A stretch of DNA of 14,667 nt from Dyella_B sp035486915 (GTDB lineage Bacteria > Pseudomonadota > Gammaproteobacteria > Xanthomonadales > Rhodanobacteraceae). Position 1 is the first letter of the stretch, and each line of letters begins with the position of its first letter. A program made the position numbers and the translations under genes. This document shows positions 1 to 5,972 of the stretch, piece by piece. Where the stretch lies: NCBI RefSeq assembly GCF_035486915.1, contig NZ_DATHMR010000098.1:1-14667 (forward strand). Direction: 5' to 3'. The notes under the pieces were generated by a model that saw only the letters and a program-made list of their open reading frames with translations, was not told the origin of the DNA and did no database searches.

Positions 1-2304
1 CTTTATCTGTCCGGCTCGCGCGAAACCGGCTTTCTGCTGACCCAGTGTGAAGCCGAAGGGTTCCGTCATATCACGTTCTTTCCGGATCGACCGGATGTGT
101 TGGCGCGCTACACCGTTACCTTGCGCGCCGATCGGGAACGGTTTCCCGTGCTCCTTGCGGGCGGCAATCCAGACGGTGCGGGCGAACTTGAGCAGGGACG
201 CCACTGGGCGCGCTTTGACGATCCTCACCCCAAACCGAGCTATCTGTTCGCGCTGGTGGCCGGTCGGCTGAAAAATATTCGTCGCGATTACCTCACCGCT
301 GACGGCCGCAAGGTTGCATTGGTGATGTGGTCCGAGGCGAACGTGATCGATCGCTGCCATTACGCGCTCGACGCACTGGAACGCTGCATGCGTTGGGACG
401 AAAAAACGTACGGCCGTAATTACGACCTCGATGTTTTCCACATCGTCGCCACGCATGATTTCAATATGGGCGCGATGGAAAACAAGGGACTGAACATCTT
501 CAACGCGAAGTACCTGCTTGCCGACCCGGATAGCAGCACGGACGAGGAATATCGCGCCGTGGAAGCGGTCGTCGCGCACGAATACTTTCATAACTGGACC
601 GGCAATCGCGTGACCTGTCGCGACTGGTTCCAGTTGTCGCTGAAGGAAGGCCTGACGGTGTTTCGCGAACAGCAATTTTCGGCCGACATGAACTCACCGT
701 CGCTGAAGCGCATCGAGGACGTGTCACTGCTGCGTCGCGCACAGTTTCCGGAAGATGCCGGCCCGCTCGCGCATCCGGTGCGTCCTGCCGAATATCGCGA
801 AATCAATAATTTCTACACGGCCACGGTTTACGAGAAAGGCTCCGAGTTGGTGCGCATGCTCGCGGGGCGTCTGGGCCACGACGGTTTCCGCCGCGGCATG
901 GATCTTTATTTCGAACGCCATGACGGACAGGCGGCGACCATCGAGGATTTTCTGACCGCGCTTGGCGAAGCGAATAACATCGATTTGATGCCGTATTTGA
1001 GTTGGTACGGGCAGGCCGGCACACCGCGATTGCATGCACGCGGCGAATACGACGCGACGCGCAAGGAATACACGCTCACGCTGTCGCAGCAGACGCGTGC
1101 CACGCCCAATCAGCCCGAAAAAATGCCGCTTCCCATTCCGGTGAAGCTCTCGCTATTCGATCGCAGCGGCAACGTGTTGCCCTTGCATACCGACGGCCAA
1201 GCGCCCGAGACAGAAAAAGTCGTGGTCGTGAGCAAGGCATCGCAGCCTATTGTTTTTCGTCACGTCGACGCGCCACCCGTACCGTCGCTGCTGCGTGGCT
1301 TCTCCGCACCGGTTTTGCTGGAATACGGTTACGCGCCCGCGGAACTGGCGTTGCTGCTGATGCACGATCCGGATGGCTTCAATCGCTGGGAGGCCGGTCA
1401 GCATCTGGCTTTTCTTGCTTTCGATTCGCTGCATGCGCCGGCAGACAACGATGCATGCGCAGCCTGGTGCGAGGCGCTCGCGTCGCTGTTCCATGGTCGC
1501 GCTATCGACGACGCGTTGCTCGCCGATCTGATGACACCGCCCGGTGAAATCGAATTTGCCGATCGCCAAAACGAAGTCGATCCCGCAAAGATTCACGCGC
1601 AGCGGCAGGAATTGCAGCGACGGCTGGCCGCGCATATCGGCGCTGAAGCGTTACTTGCGCGCTATCGCACGTTGAATGAAGACGGAGAATTGAAGCTCGA
1701 CGCCGAAAGTCAGGCCAAGCGCAGACTCAAACGCCGCGTGCTTGAATTGCTTGCGTTGGCCGATGCAGACCAAATGCATGCCTTGGCGGCGAAGCAATAC
1801 GAATCTGCGACAGGCATGACCGATCGCCTTGCTGCGCTCGGTGTGCTGGTCCGTCAACGCGCATCGCAAGCGGCGAAAGCGCTTGCGCATTTTCGCGAAC
1901 GCTACGCAGACAATCCGCTTGCGCTGGATAAGTGGTTCACCGTGCAGGCGCAGGTGCCGGGTGACACAGCACTCGCAACCGTGAAAGCACTGGAAGACGA
2001 TCCGGCGTTCACGTTGAAGAATCCGAATCGCGCGCGCGCATTGTTCGGCACATTCGCGAGCGGCAATCCGAGCGGCTTCCATCGCGTCGATGGCGAAGGT
2101 TATCGCTTGCTCACCGATCGACTCGCGCAGCTGGACGCACTCAATCCGCAAATCGCGGCGCGGCTGGCGACAGCGTTCAATGGTTGGCAACGCCTGGAAT
2201 CAGTACGCCGCGAAGCGGCGCGTACGGCACTGGTGGGATTGGCTCAGCGTGAAGGCTTGTCGCGCAATCTGAGCGAAATCATCGGAAACGTGCTGCAACA
2301 CTGA
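1..2304 (+). CDS. pepN: Aminopeptidase N (M1 family), 5'-truncated by window edge
   Basis: Zinc metallo-aminopeptidase that removes N-terminal residues from peptides in the cytoplasm, in peptide turnover. The frame is open from base 1, and the first residues (TQCEAEGFRHITFFPDRPD, about 15-33) match the E. coli PepN region near residues 109-140, so roughly 110 N-terminal residues lie outside the window. The GTG at 97 is therefore internal, not the start. Visible M1 motifs are the exopeptidase motif GAMEN (bases about 469-483), the zinc site HEYFH (577-591) followed 18 residues later by the third ligand Glu in LKEGLTVFRE, and the transition-state Tyr in VYEKG (codon 829-831). The C-terminal helical domain is complete, ending in ISEIIGNVLQH-like sequence before TGA. 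All catalytic residues are intact and no frameshift is seen. It is followed by an 8-bp hairpin and a convergent small gene. Confidence 0.97.
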   Translation, partial: LYLSGSRETGFLLTQCEAEGFRHITFFPDRPDVLARYTVTLRADRERFPVLLAGGNPDGAGELEQGRHWARFDDPHPKPSYLFALVAGRLKNIRRDYLTADGRKVALVMWSEANVIDRCHYALDALERCMRWDEKTYGRNYDLDVFHIVATHDFNMGAMENKGLNIFNAKYLLADPDSSTDEEYRAVEAVVAHEYFHNWTGNRVTCRDWFQLSLKEGLTVFREQQFSADMNSPSLKRIEDVSLLRRAQFPEDAGPLAHPVRPAEYREINNFYTATVYEKGSELVRMLAGRLGHDGFRRGMDLYFERHDGQAATIEDFLTALGEANNIDLMPYLSWYGQAGTPRLHARGEYDATRKEYTLTLSQQTRATPNQPEKMPLPIPVKLSLFDRSGNVLPLHTDGQAPETEKVVVVSKASQPIVFRHVDAPPVPSLLRGFSAPVLLEYGYAPAELALLLMHDPDGFNRWEAGQHLAFLAFDSLHAPADNDACAAWCEALASLFHGRAIDDALLADLMTPPGEIEFADRQNEVDPAKIHAQRQELQRRLAAHIGAEALLARYRTLNEDGELKLDAESQAKRRLKRRVLELLALADADQMHALAAKQYESATGMTDRLAALGVLVRQRASQAAKALAHFRERYADNPLALDKWFTVQAQVPGDTALATVKALEDDPAFTLKNPNRARALFGTFASGNPSGFHRVDGEGYRLLTDRLAQLDALNPQIAARLATAFNGWQRLESVRREAARTALVGLAQREGLSRNLSEIIGNVLQH

Positions 2305-2320
2305 TTTCCCTTATCGCTGA

Positions 2321-2343
2321 CGGCGACCCTTAAACGGTCGCCG
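2321..2343. terminator. Hairpin between convergent pepN and small leftward gene
   Basis: An 8-bp perfect stem (CGGCGACC pairing with GGTCGCCG) has a 7-nt loop, CTTAAAC. It starts 16 bp after the pepN stop and lies about 30 bp past the stop of the leftward 61-residue gene, so it could serve both. Neither side carries a T tract, so a factor-independent terminator is uncertain; it may instead protect 3' ends. A second stem, GCCGCC/GGCGGC at 2340-2355, overlaps its right arm, and the two cannot form at once. Confidence 0.4.
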
Positions 2344-2374
2344 CCACGGGGCGGCGCAAGAAACGCAGCGCTGC

Positions 2375-2560
2375 TTACGCAGGCAGATGATCCAGCTCGC
2401 TTAGTAAATGACTCATGCGGGACTCAAGACGCGGACGCAGCTGCTGTTGCTGAGCCTGCTCGCGCTCTTCAAGATGATCCATCGCCATTTCCAGGCGCCC
2501 GATCTCGATCATCAAGTCATGCCGCATGTAAACCGGTGCGAACTCGTTACTGTTATCCAT
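2375..2560 (-). CDS. Small hypothetical protein, 61 aa, helical
   Basis: I do not recognise this family. The ATG at 2558-2560 is preceded on the minus strand by a strong ribosome binding site (AGAGGGGA, about 7 nt before the ATG), which decides the start; the same frame stays open upstream to 2818. The product begins MDNSNEFAPVYMRHDLM and continues as a charged, Leu/Met/Glu-rich stretch (residues about 14-60) with a Gln run at about 37-40. It looks like a soluble amphipathic helix or short coiled coil. There is no signal peptide, membrane segment or Cys. It converges on pepN. A possible promoter sits at 2631-2659. The good ribosome binding site and protein-like composition argue that it is real; its function is unknown. 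Confidence 0.6.
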   Translation of the reverse strand: MDNSNEFAPVYMRHDLMIEIGRLEMAMDHLEEREQAQQQQLRPRLESRMSHLLSELDHLPA

Positions 2561-2630
2561 GATGGCTTCCCCTCTTTGGCCTGCACCGAAGACCTGCATG
2601 AGGCGTGCCAGCATGTGACGTACTTCACAC

Positions 2631-2659
2631 AACATATTTGCTCCAAAACACGCTGTGAC
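2631..2659 (-). promoter_or_regulatory. Possible sigma70-type promoter for the 61-aa gene
   Basis: On the minus strand, GTCACA (2654-2659, 4 of 6 to the -35 consensus) and TATGTT (2631-2636, 4 of 6 to the -10 consensus) are separated by 17 bp. Transcription would begin near 2624, giving a leader of about 64 nt. Both hexamers are imperfect, so this is a weak call. Confidence 0.28.
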
Positions 2660-2786
2660 CTTTTGTGTCAGCAGCTGCCGTACATCGGCATAATTTTGCG
2701 TTTCAGTCACCCCGTGTTCACGCGTTCGGGGCCATGATCCACCCACGCTCAGGGGGAGCGGCAACGGCCGTTCAGCCTGATACGTT

Positions 2787-2906
2787 CGCCAGTTTCTGGC
2801 GCCCGGCAACACGGTCATCCTGGATTCCCCCTGTTCCTGAGACCGCCGGGCGCCAGATCTCTTCTACAGAGATCGAAAATAACGACGGCGCCCAATGGGC
2901 GCCGTC
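2787..2906 (+). ncRNA. Candidate structured RNA block between pepN and mnmG
   Basis: This gene-less stretch contains a dense series of hairpins. A 12-bp perfect long-range stem pairs TCTGGCGCCCGG (2795-2806) with CCGGGCGCCAGA (2846-2857) and is extended inside by CGGTC/GACCG (2812-2816 with 2841-2845). A 7-bp hairpin, GATCTCT/AGAGATC, lies at 2856-2874. A 10-bp terminator-like hairpin lies at 2884-2906. A CATAAT hexamer at 2689-2694 could be a -10 for a rightward transcript of about 210 nt, but no good -35 is visible. I match it to no known RNA family, and 6S RNA, SRP RNA, RNase P and tmRNA signatures were not seen. It could also be the mnmG leader, act on the minus strand, or be a palindromic intergenic repeat. 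The remaining sequence of 2561-3094 shows no convincing gene. Confidence 0.25.
2884..2906. terminator. Terminator-like 10-bp GC hairpin
   Basis: GACGGCGCCC and GGGCGCCGTC form a perfect 10-bp stem closed by a 3-nt AAT loop. On the + strand it is followed by TTGCTTCCTC, a weak U tract; on the minus strand it is followed by GTTATTTTC, a somewhat better one. No coding gene ends beside it on either strand, so it may end a non-coding transcript or act as an attenuator about 190 bp before mnmG. Confidence 0.5.
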
Positions 2907-2991
2907 TTGCTTCCTCTCCCAGCACGCGAATGGACCCCTGTCGTCCAATCTCAGTGCGCAAACCGCGCGACATCTGCCCGTGAAAGTGCGG

Positions 2992-3000
2992 TGATATACA
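2992..3000 (+). promoter_or_regulatory. Possible extended -10 element upstream of mnmG
   Basis: TGATATACA fits a TGn-extended -10 with hexamer TATACA (4 of 6). No recognisable -35 lies 16-18 bp upstream. Transcription would start near 3007, leaving a leader of about 88 nt before the mnmG ATG and beginning downstream of the 2884-2906 hairpin. Confidence 0.3.
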
Positions 3001-3094
3001 AGCAGAAAACATGCCAGCTTGCTGTCGGGGATGCCCTGCGGCTGGCGGCGCATTACCATAAGCCCCTATCTAGTCCTTCATTTTGCTCATTCCG

Positions 3095-4972
3095 ATGCTT
3101 CATCCGACCTCCTACGACGTGATCGTGATCGGCGGCGGCCACGCCGGCACCGAGGCTGCGTTGGCCGCGGCACGCACGGGCGCGCGCACGCTGCTGCTCA
3201 GCCACAACATCGAAACGATCGGCCAGATGAGCTGCAATCCGGCCATTGGCGGCATCGGCAAAGGGCATCTGGTCAAGGAAATCGACGCATTGGGTGGCGC
3301 CATGGGGCAGGCAGCCGATCGCGCGGGTATCCAGTGGCGTACGTTGAATGCCTCAAAGGGACCGGCCGTACGCGCTACGCGCTGTCAGGCCGACCGCGTG
3401 CTCTACAAGGCGGCGATTCGCCGGATGGTTGAGACGCAGCCGAACCTCGACCTGTTCCAGCAGGCGGTCGACGACCTGATCATCGAGAACGGTCGCGTCA
3501 TCGGTGTAGTGACGCAAATGGGCCTTTCTTTCCACGCCAGGTCAATTGTGCTCACCGCGGGCACTTTTTTGGCGGGCAAGATTCACATCGGCCCCGCCCA
3601 GTACGCTGGTGGCCGCGCGGGTGATCCGCCGGCAACCACTCTTGCCCAACGCCTGCGTGAACTACCGGTGGCTGCCGACCGCCTGAAAACCGGTACGCCC
3701 CCGCGCATCGACCTGCGCAGCATCGACTTCACCCACCTGGATGAACAGCCTGGCGACGACCCGGCGCCGGTGTTCTCCTACCTGGGCTCCCGTGCGGACC
3801 ACCCGCGCCAGGTCAGCTGCTGGATCACACATACCAGCGAGCGCACGCACGAGATCATTCGCGGCGCGCTGGACCGCTCGCCGCTCTATACCGGCCAGAT
3901 CGAAGGCATCGGCCCACGCTACTGCCCATCGATCGAGGACAAGGTCGTGCGCTTTGCCGACAAGGCCTCGCATCAGATCTTTATCGAGCCGGAAGGCCTG
4001 GACAGCTTCGAGATCTACCCCAACGGCATCTCCACCTCGCTACCGTTCGACGTGCAGCTGGCGCTGGTGCATTCGATCAAGGGTTTCGAGAGCGCGCACA
4101 TCACGCGGCCCGGCTACGCCATCGAGTACGACTACTTCGACCCACGCGGCCTTCATCCGTGGCTGGAAACCAAGGCGATTCCAGGGCTGTACTTCGCCGG
4201 CCAGATCAACGGCACGACCGGTTACGAGGAAGCCGCCGCGCAAGGCCTGATAGCGGGAATGAATGCCGCGCTGGCCGTGCACGGCAAAGCGCCGTGGTAT
4301 CCACGTCGCGATGAGGCCTATATCGGCGTACTGATCGACGATCTGACCAGCAATGGCACGATCGAGCCCTATCGCATGTTCACCTCGCGCGCCGAATACC
4401 GTTTGCACTTGCGTGAAGACAACGCCGACTTGCGTTTGACCGAAACCGGCCACGCGCTGGGCGTCGTGCCGCAGGAACGTTTCGACGCTCTGCGTACAAA
4501 ACGCGAGGCGGTCGAGCGCGAGGTGCAGCGCCTGGGTGCCCTGTGGGCCGCGCCCAACAATGCCCTGGGCGCGGCGATCGAGCGTCAGCTCGGCGTCGCA
4601 GTGAGCCGCGAAACCAATGCACTGGATCTTCTGCGCCGTCCGCAGATCGATTACGCGAAGCTGACCTCCGTGACCGAACTCGGACCTGCCGTCGAGCACG
4701 AGGATGTCGCCGCGCAAGTGGAAGTGCAGACCAAGTACGCCGGCTATCTGGAGCGCCAGCGCGAGGAGATCGAGCGTCAGCGTCGTCATGAAAATACGTC
4801 GATTCCAACCAGCTTCGACTATGACAAAGTGCGCGGCCTTTCCGCCGAAGTGCTGTTGAAGCTCAAGCGCAGCCTACCCACCACCATCGGCCAGGCCGCG
4901 CGCATCAGCGGCGTGACCCCTGCCGCCATTTCGTTGCTGCTTGTCCATCTGAAGCGACGCGACGCAGCGTGA
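3095..4972 (+). CDS. mnmG: tRNA uridine-5-carboxymethylaminomethyl modification enzyme MnmG (GidA)
   Basis: FAD-dependent subunit of the MnmE-MnmG complex, which installs the (carboxymethyl)aminomethyl group on the wobble uridine (U34) of certain tRNAs in the cytoplasm. The product is 625 aa (E. coli about 629). The dinucleotide-binding motif GGGHAGTEAA is at residues 13-22. Cys47 (SCNPAIGGIGKGH) and Cys277 (RYCPSIEDK) fall exactly at the conserved cysteine positions of E. coli MnmG, which supports the ATG at 3095 over the TTG four codons upstream. GTTGYEEAAAQG is at 373-384 and SRAEYRLHLREDNADLRL at 431-448. The C-terminal helical domain with TIGQAARISGVTPAA binds MnmE and tRNA. No clear Shine-Dalgarno precedes the ATG. 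The usual partner rsmG (gidB) does not follow; a GYF_2-RDD gene does. Confidence 0.97.
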   Translation: MLHPTSYDVIVIGGGHAGTEAALAAARTGARTLLLSHNIETIGQMSCNPAIGGIGKGHLVKEIDALGGAMGQAADRAGIQWRTLNASKGPAVRATRCQADRVLYKAAIRRMVETQPNLDLFQQAVDDLIIENGRVIGVVTQMGLSFHARSIVLTAGTFLAGKIHIGPAQYAGGRAGDPPATTLAQRLRELPVAADRLKTGTPPRIDLRSIDFTHLDEQPGDDPAPVFSYLGSRADHPRQVSCWITHTSERTHEIIRGALDRSPLYTGQIEGIGPRYCPSIEDKVVRFADKASHQIFIEPEGLDSFEIYPNGISTSLPFDVQLALVHSIKGFESAHITRPGYAIEYDYFDPRGLHPWLETKAIPGLYFAGQINGTTGYEEAAAQGLIAGMNAALAVHGKAPWYPRRDEAYIGVLIDDLTSNGTIEPYRMFTSRAEYRLHLREDNADLRLTETGHALGVVPQERFDALRTKREAVEREVQRLGALWAAPNNALGAAIERQLGVAVSRETNALDLLRRPQIDYAKLTSVTELGPAVEHEDVAAQVEVQTKYAGYLERQREEIERQRRHENTSIPTSFDYDKVRGLSAEVLLKLKRSLPTTIGQAARISGVTPAAISLLLVHLKRRDAA

Positions 4973-5016
4973 CCGCTCGGTCCTGTCCAGGATCGGTCCA
5001 ATCCTTCACGAACGCA

Positions 5017-5025
5017 TGGCATCAT
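5017..5025 (+). promoter_or_regulatory. Possible extended -10 element for the RDD gene
   Basis: TGGCATCAT has a TGn extension plus CATCAT (4 of 6). It lies 27 bp before the ATG, which would leave a leader of about 20 nt that still holds the full ribosome binding site. No -35 is evident. The gene could alternatively be read through from mnmG, 80 bp upstream. Confidence 0.27.
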
Positions 5026-5052
5026 GCGCATCTGCTTAGCGAGGAATAGCCG

Positions 5053-5823
5053 ATGGAAGTGTGGATTGGCCGCCAGGGTGAACGTCACGGCCCTTATCAG
5101 GAAGACCAGATAAGGGAATGGCTGCGCAGCGGTGAACTGAGCCGCGAGGACCTGGGCTGGTACGACGGACTGGCCGATTGGCAACCGCTATCGGTCCTGT
5201 TTCCCCAGGAACGTCCCACGCCACCGCCGGCGCCGAACATCTACGCGCCGCCGCAGGCACCGTTGCATACGGCAGCAGCAACCGTCACCGCCTTCGATTA
5301 CGCCGGTTTCTGGCAGCGCTTCGGTGCATGGATCATCGATCTGATCATCCTAACCATTCCGTCGATGATTGCCGCGTACATGTTGGGTGGCGTGGAAGCG
5401 TACACGCACTTCATCAACCAGTTTCAAAGCAACGCCGATATGACGAAGGCGCTTCACGACTACGTTGAAGCCACGGAAAGTTCGACTGTCGCGTCCATCG
5501 TCATCACCTACATCTACTACACGTTGTTTGAAGCATCCAAATGGCAGGCGACGCCAGGCAAGCTGGCACTGCGTCTGCGCGTGACAGATCTGGACGGTAA
5601 GCGCATCAGTTTCGCTCGCTCGGCGGCGCGCAATGTTGTCCGGCTGATGTCGCTTGTGTTCGGATTGATCCCCCTTATCTGCTATCTCGCTGTTGCGTGG
5701 ACACAACGCAAACAGGGTTTGCACGACATGATGGCCAGCACGCTCGTGCTCAACGGAAGCATCCAGGCACTTCCGCCGCAGCGCCCGCAATCCAGCGGCG
5801 ATCGCGGTAGTTTCAGCGCCTGA
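5053..5823 (+). CDS. GYF_2 domain plus RDD family membrane protein
   Basis: Inner-membrane protein of 256 aa with no assigned function. Residues 1-50 form a GYF_2-type domain (MEVWIGRQGERHGPY at the start, WYDGLADWQPLS at 36-47), a module thought to bind proline-rich peptides. A Pro/Ala linker follows (about 54-72). From about 84 comes an RDD domain: FWQRFGAWIIDLIIL leads into the first membrane segment (about 92-112), with further hydrophobic segments at about 145-160 and 198-216. RDD hallmarks include the Arg and Asp of RFGAWIID, TPGKLALRLRV, AARNVVR and the C-terminal RKQGLHDMMAST. The start has a good ribosome binding site, GAGGAA, 6 nt before the ATG. RDD proteins have been linked to ion transport or envelope stress in some bacteria; nothing here picks a substrate. 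A strong terminator follows. Confidence 0.9.
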   Translation: MEVWIGRQGERHGPYQEDQIREWLRSGELSREDLGWYDGLADWQPLSVLFPQERPTPPPAPNIYAPPQAPLHTAAATVTAFDYAGFWQRFGAWIIDLIILTIPSMIAAYMLGGVEAYTHFINQFQSNADMTKALHDYVEATESSTVASIVITYIYYTLFEASKWQATPGKLALRLRVTDLDGKRISFARSAARNVVRLMSLVFGLIPLICYLAVAWTQRKQGLHDMMASTLVLNGSIQALPPQRPQSSGDRGSFSA

Positions 5824-5837
5824 ATGGGTTAAAACGG

Positions 5838-5872
5838 AAACGGCGCGACCTTCGGGTCTGCGCCGTTTTTTT
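5838..5872 (+). terminator. Rho-independent terminator after the RDD gene
   Basis: ACGGCGC (5840-5846) pairs with GCGCCGT (5860-5866). The stem is extended inside by GACC/GGTC with one bulged T and is capped by a TTCG tetraloop. A run of seven T follows (5866-5872). It starts 15 bp after the stop codon and separates this gene from tex. Confidence 0.92.
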
Positions 5873-5903
5873 GTTTCGCTAACACGTGCCATCGCTCATC
5901 CCT

Positions 5904-5912
5904 TGCTATCAT
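5904..5912 (+). promoter_or_regulatory. Possible extended -10 promoter for tex
   Basis: TGCTATCAT is a TGn-extended -10 with hexamer TATCAT (5 of 6). It lies just after the preceding terminator, with no clear -35. The start would be near 5919, with a leader of about 54 nt to the tex ATG. Confidence 0.38.
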
Positions 5913-5972
5913 CGGTGATCCGACCGATCTGATTTATCGCTACACAGAAACTCAAGGAATTTTTTCAGTCTC

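Noticed and set aside
97..99. GTG as the true start of pepN
   Set aside because: Family-conserved sequence (TQCEAEGFRHI and following) continues in frame upstream to base 1, so the gene is cut by the window edge.
1651..2190. Long open frames antisense to pepN, and similar ones opposite mnmG, tex, the esterase and glyS
   Set aside because: High GC content creates long shadow frames; these lack ribosome binding sites and lie opposite clearly conserved genes.
2561..2818. Upstream extension of the 61-aa gene to a 147-aa protein starting at 2818
   Set aside because: The added N-terminal part is rich in Pro/Arg/Trp and does not look like natural coding sequence, it overlaps one arm of the long hairpin, and the internal ATG at 2560 has the better ribosome binding site. 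Kept only as an alternative.
2796..2857. 6S RNA or another well-known RNA in the structured block
   Set aside because: The conserved central bubble, closing stem and usual neighbours of 6S RNA are not apparent, and no SRP, RNase P or tmRNA signature was found.
2665..3059. Several open frames of about 65-109 residues on both strands between the small gene and mnmG
   Set aside because: They overlap one another, have unprotein-like composition and no convincing start signals; the stretch is better described as non-coding with RNA structure.
3083..3094. TTG start for mnmG four codons upstream
   Set aside because: The ATG at 3095 places the two conserved cysteines exactly at positions 47 and 277 as in E. 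coli MnmG.
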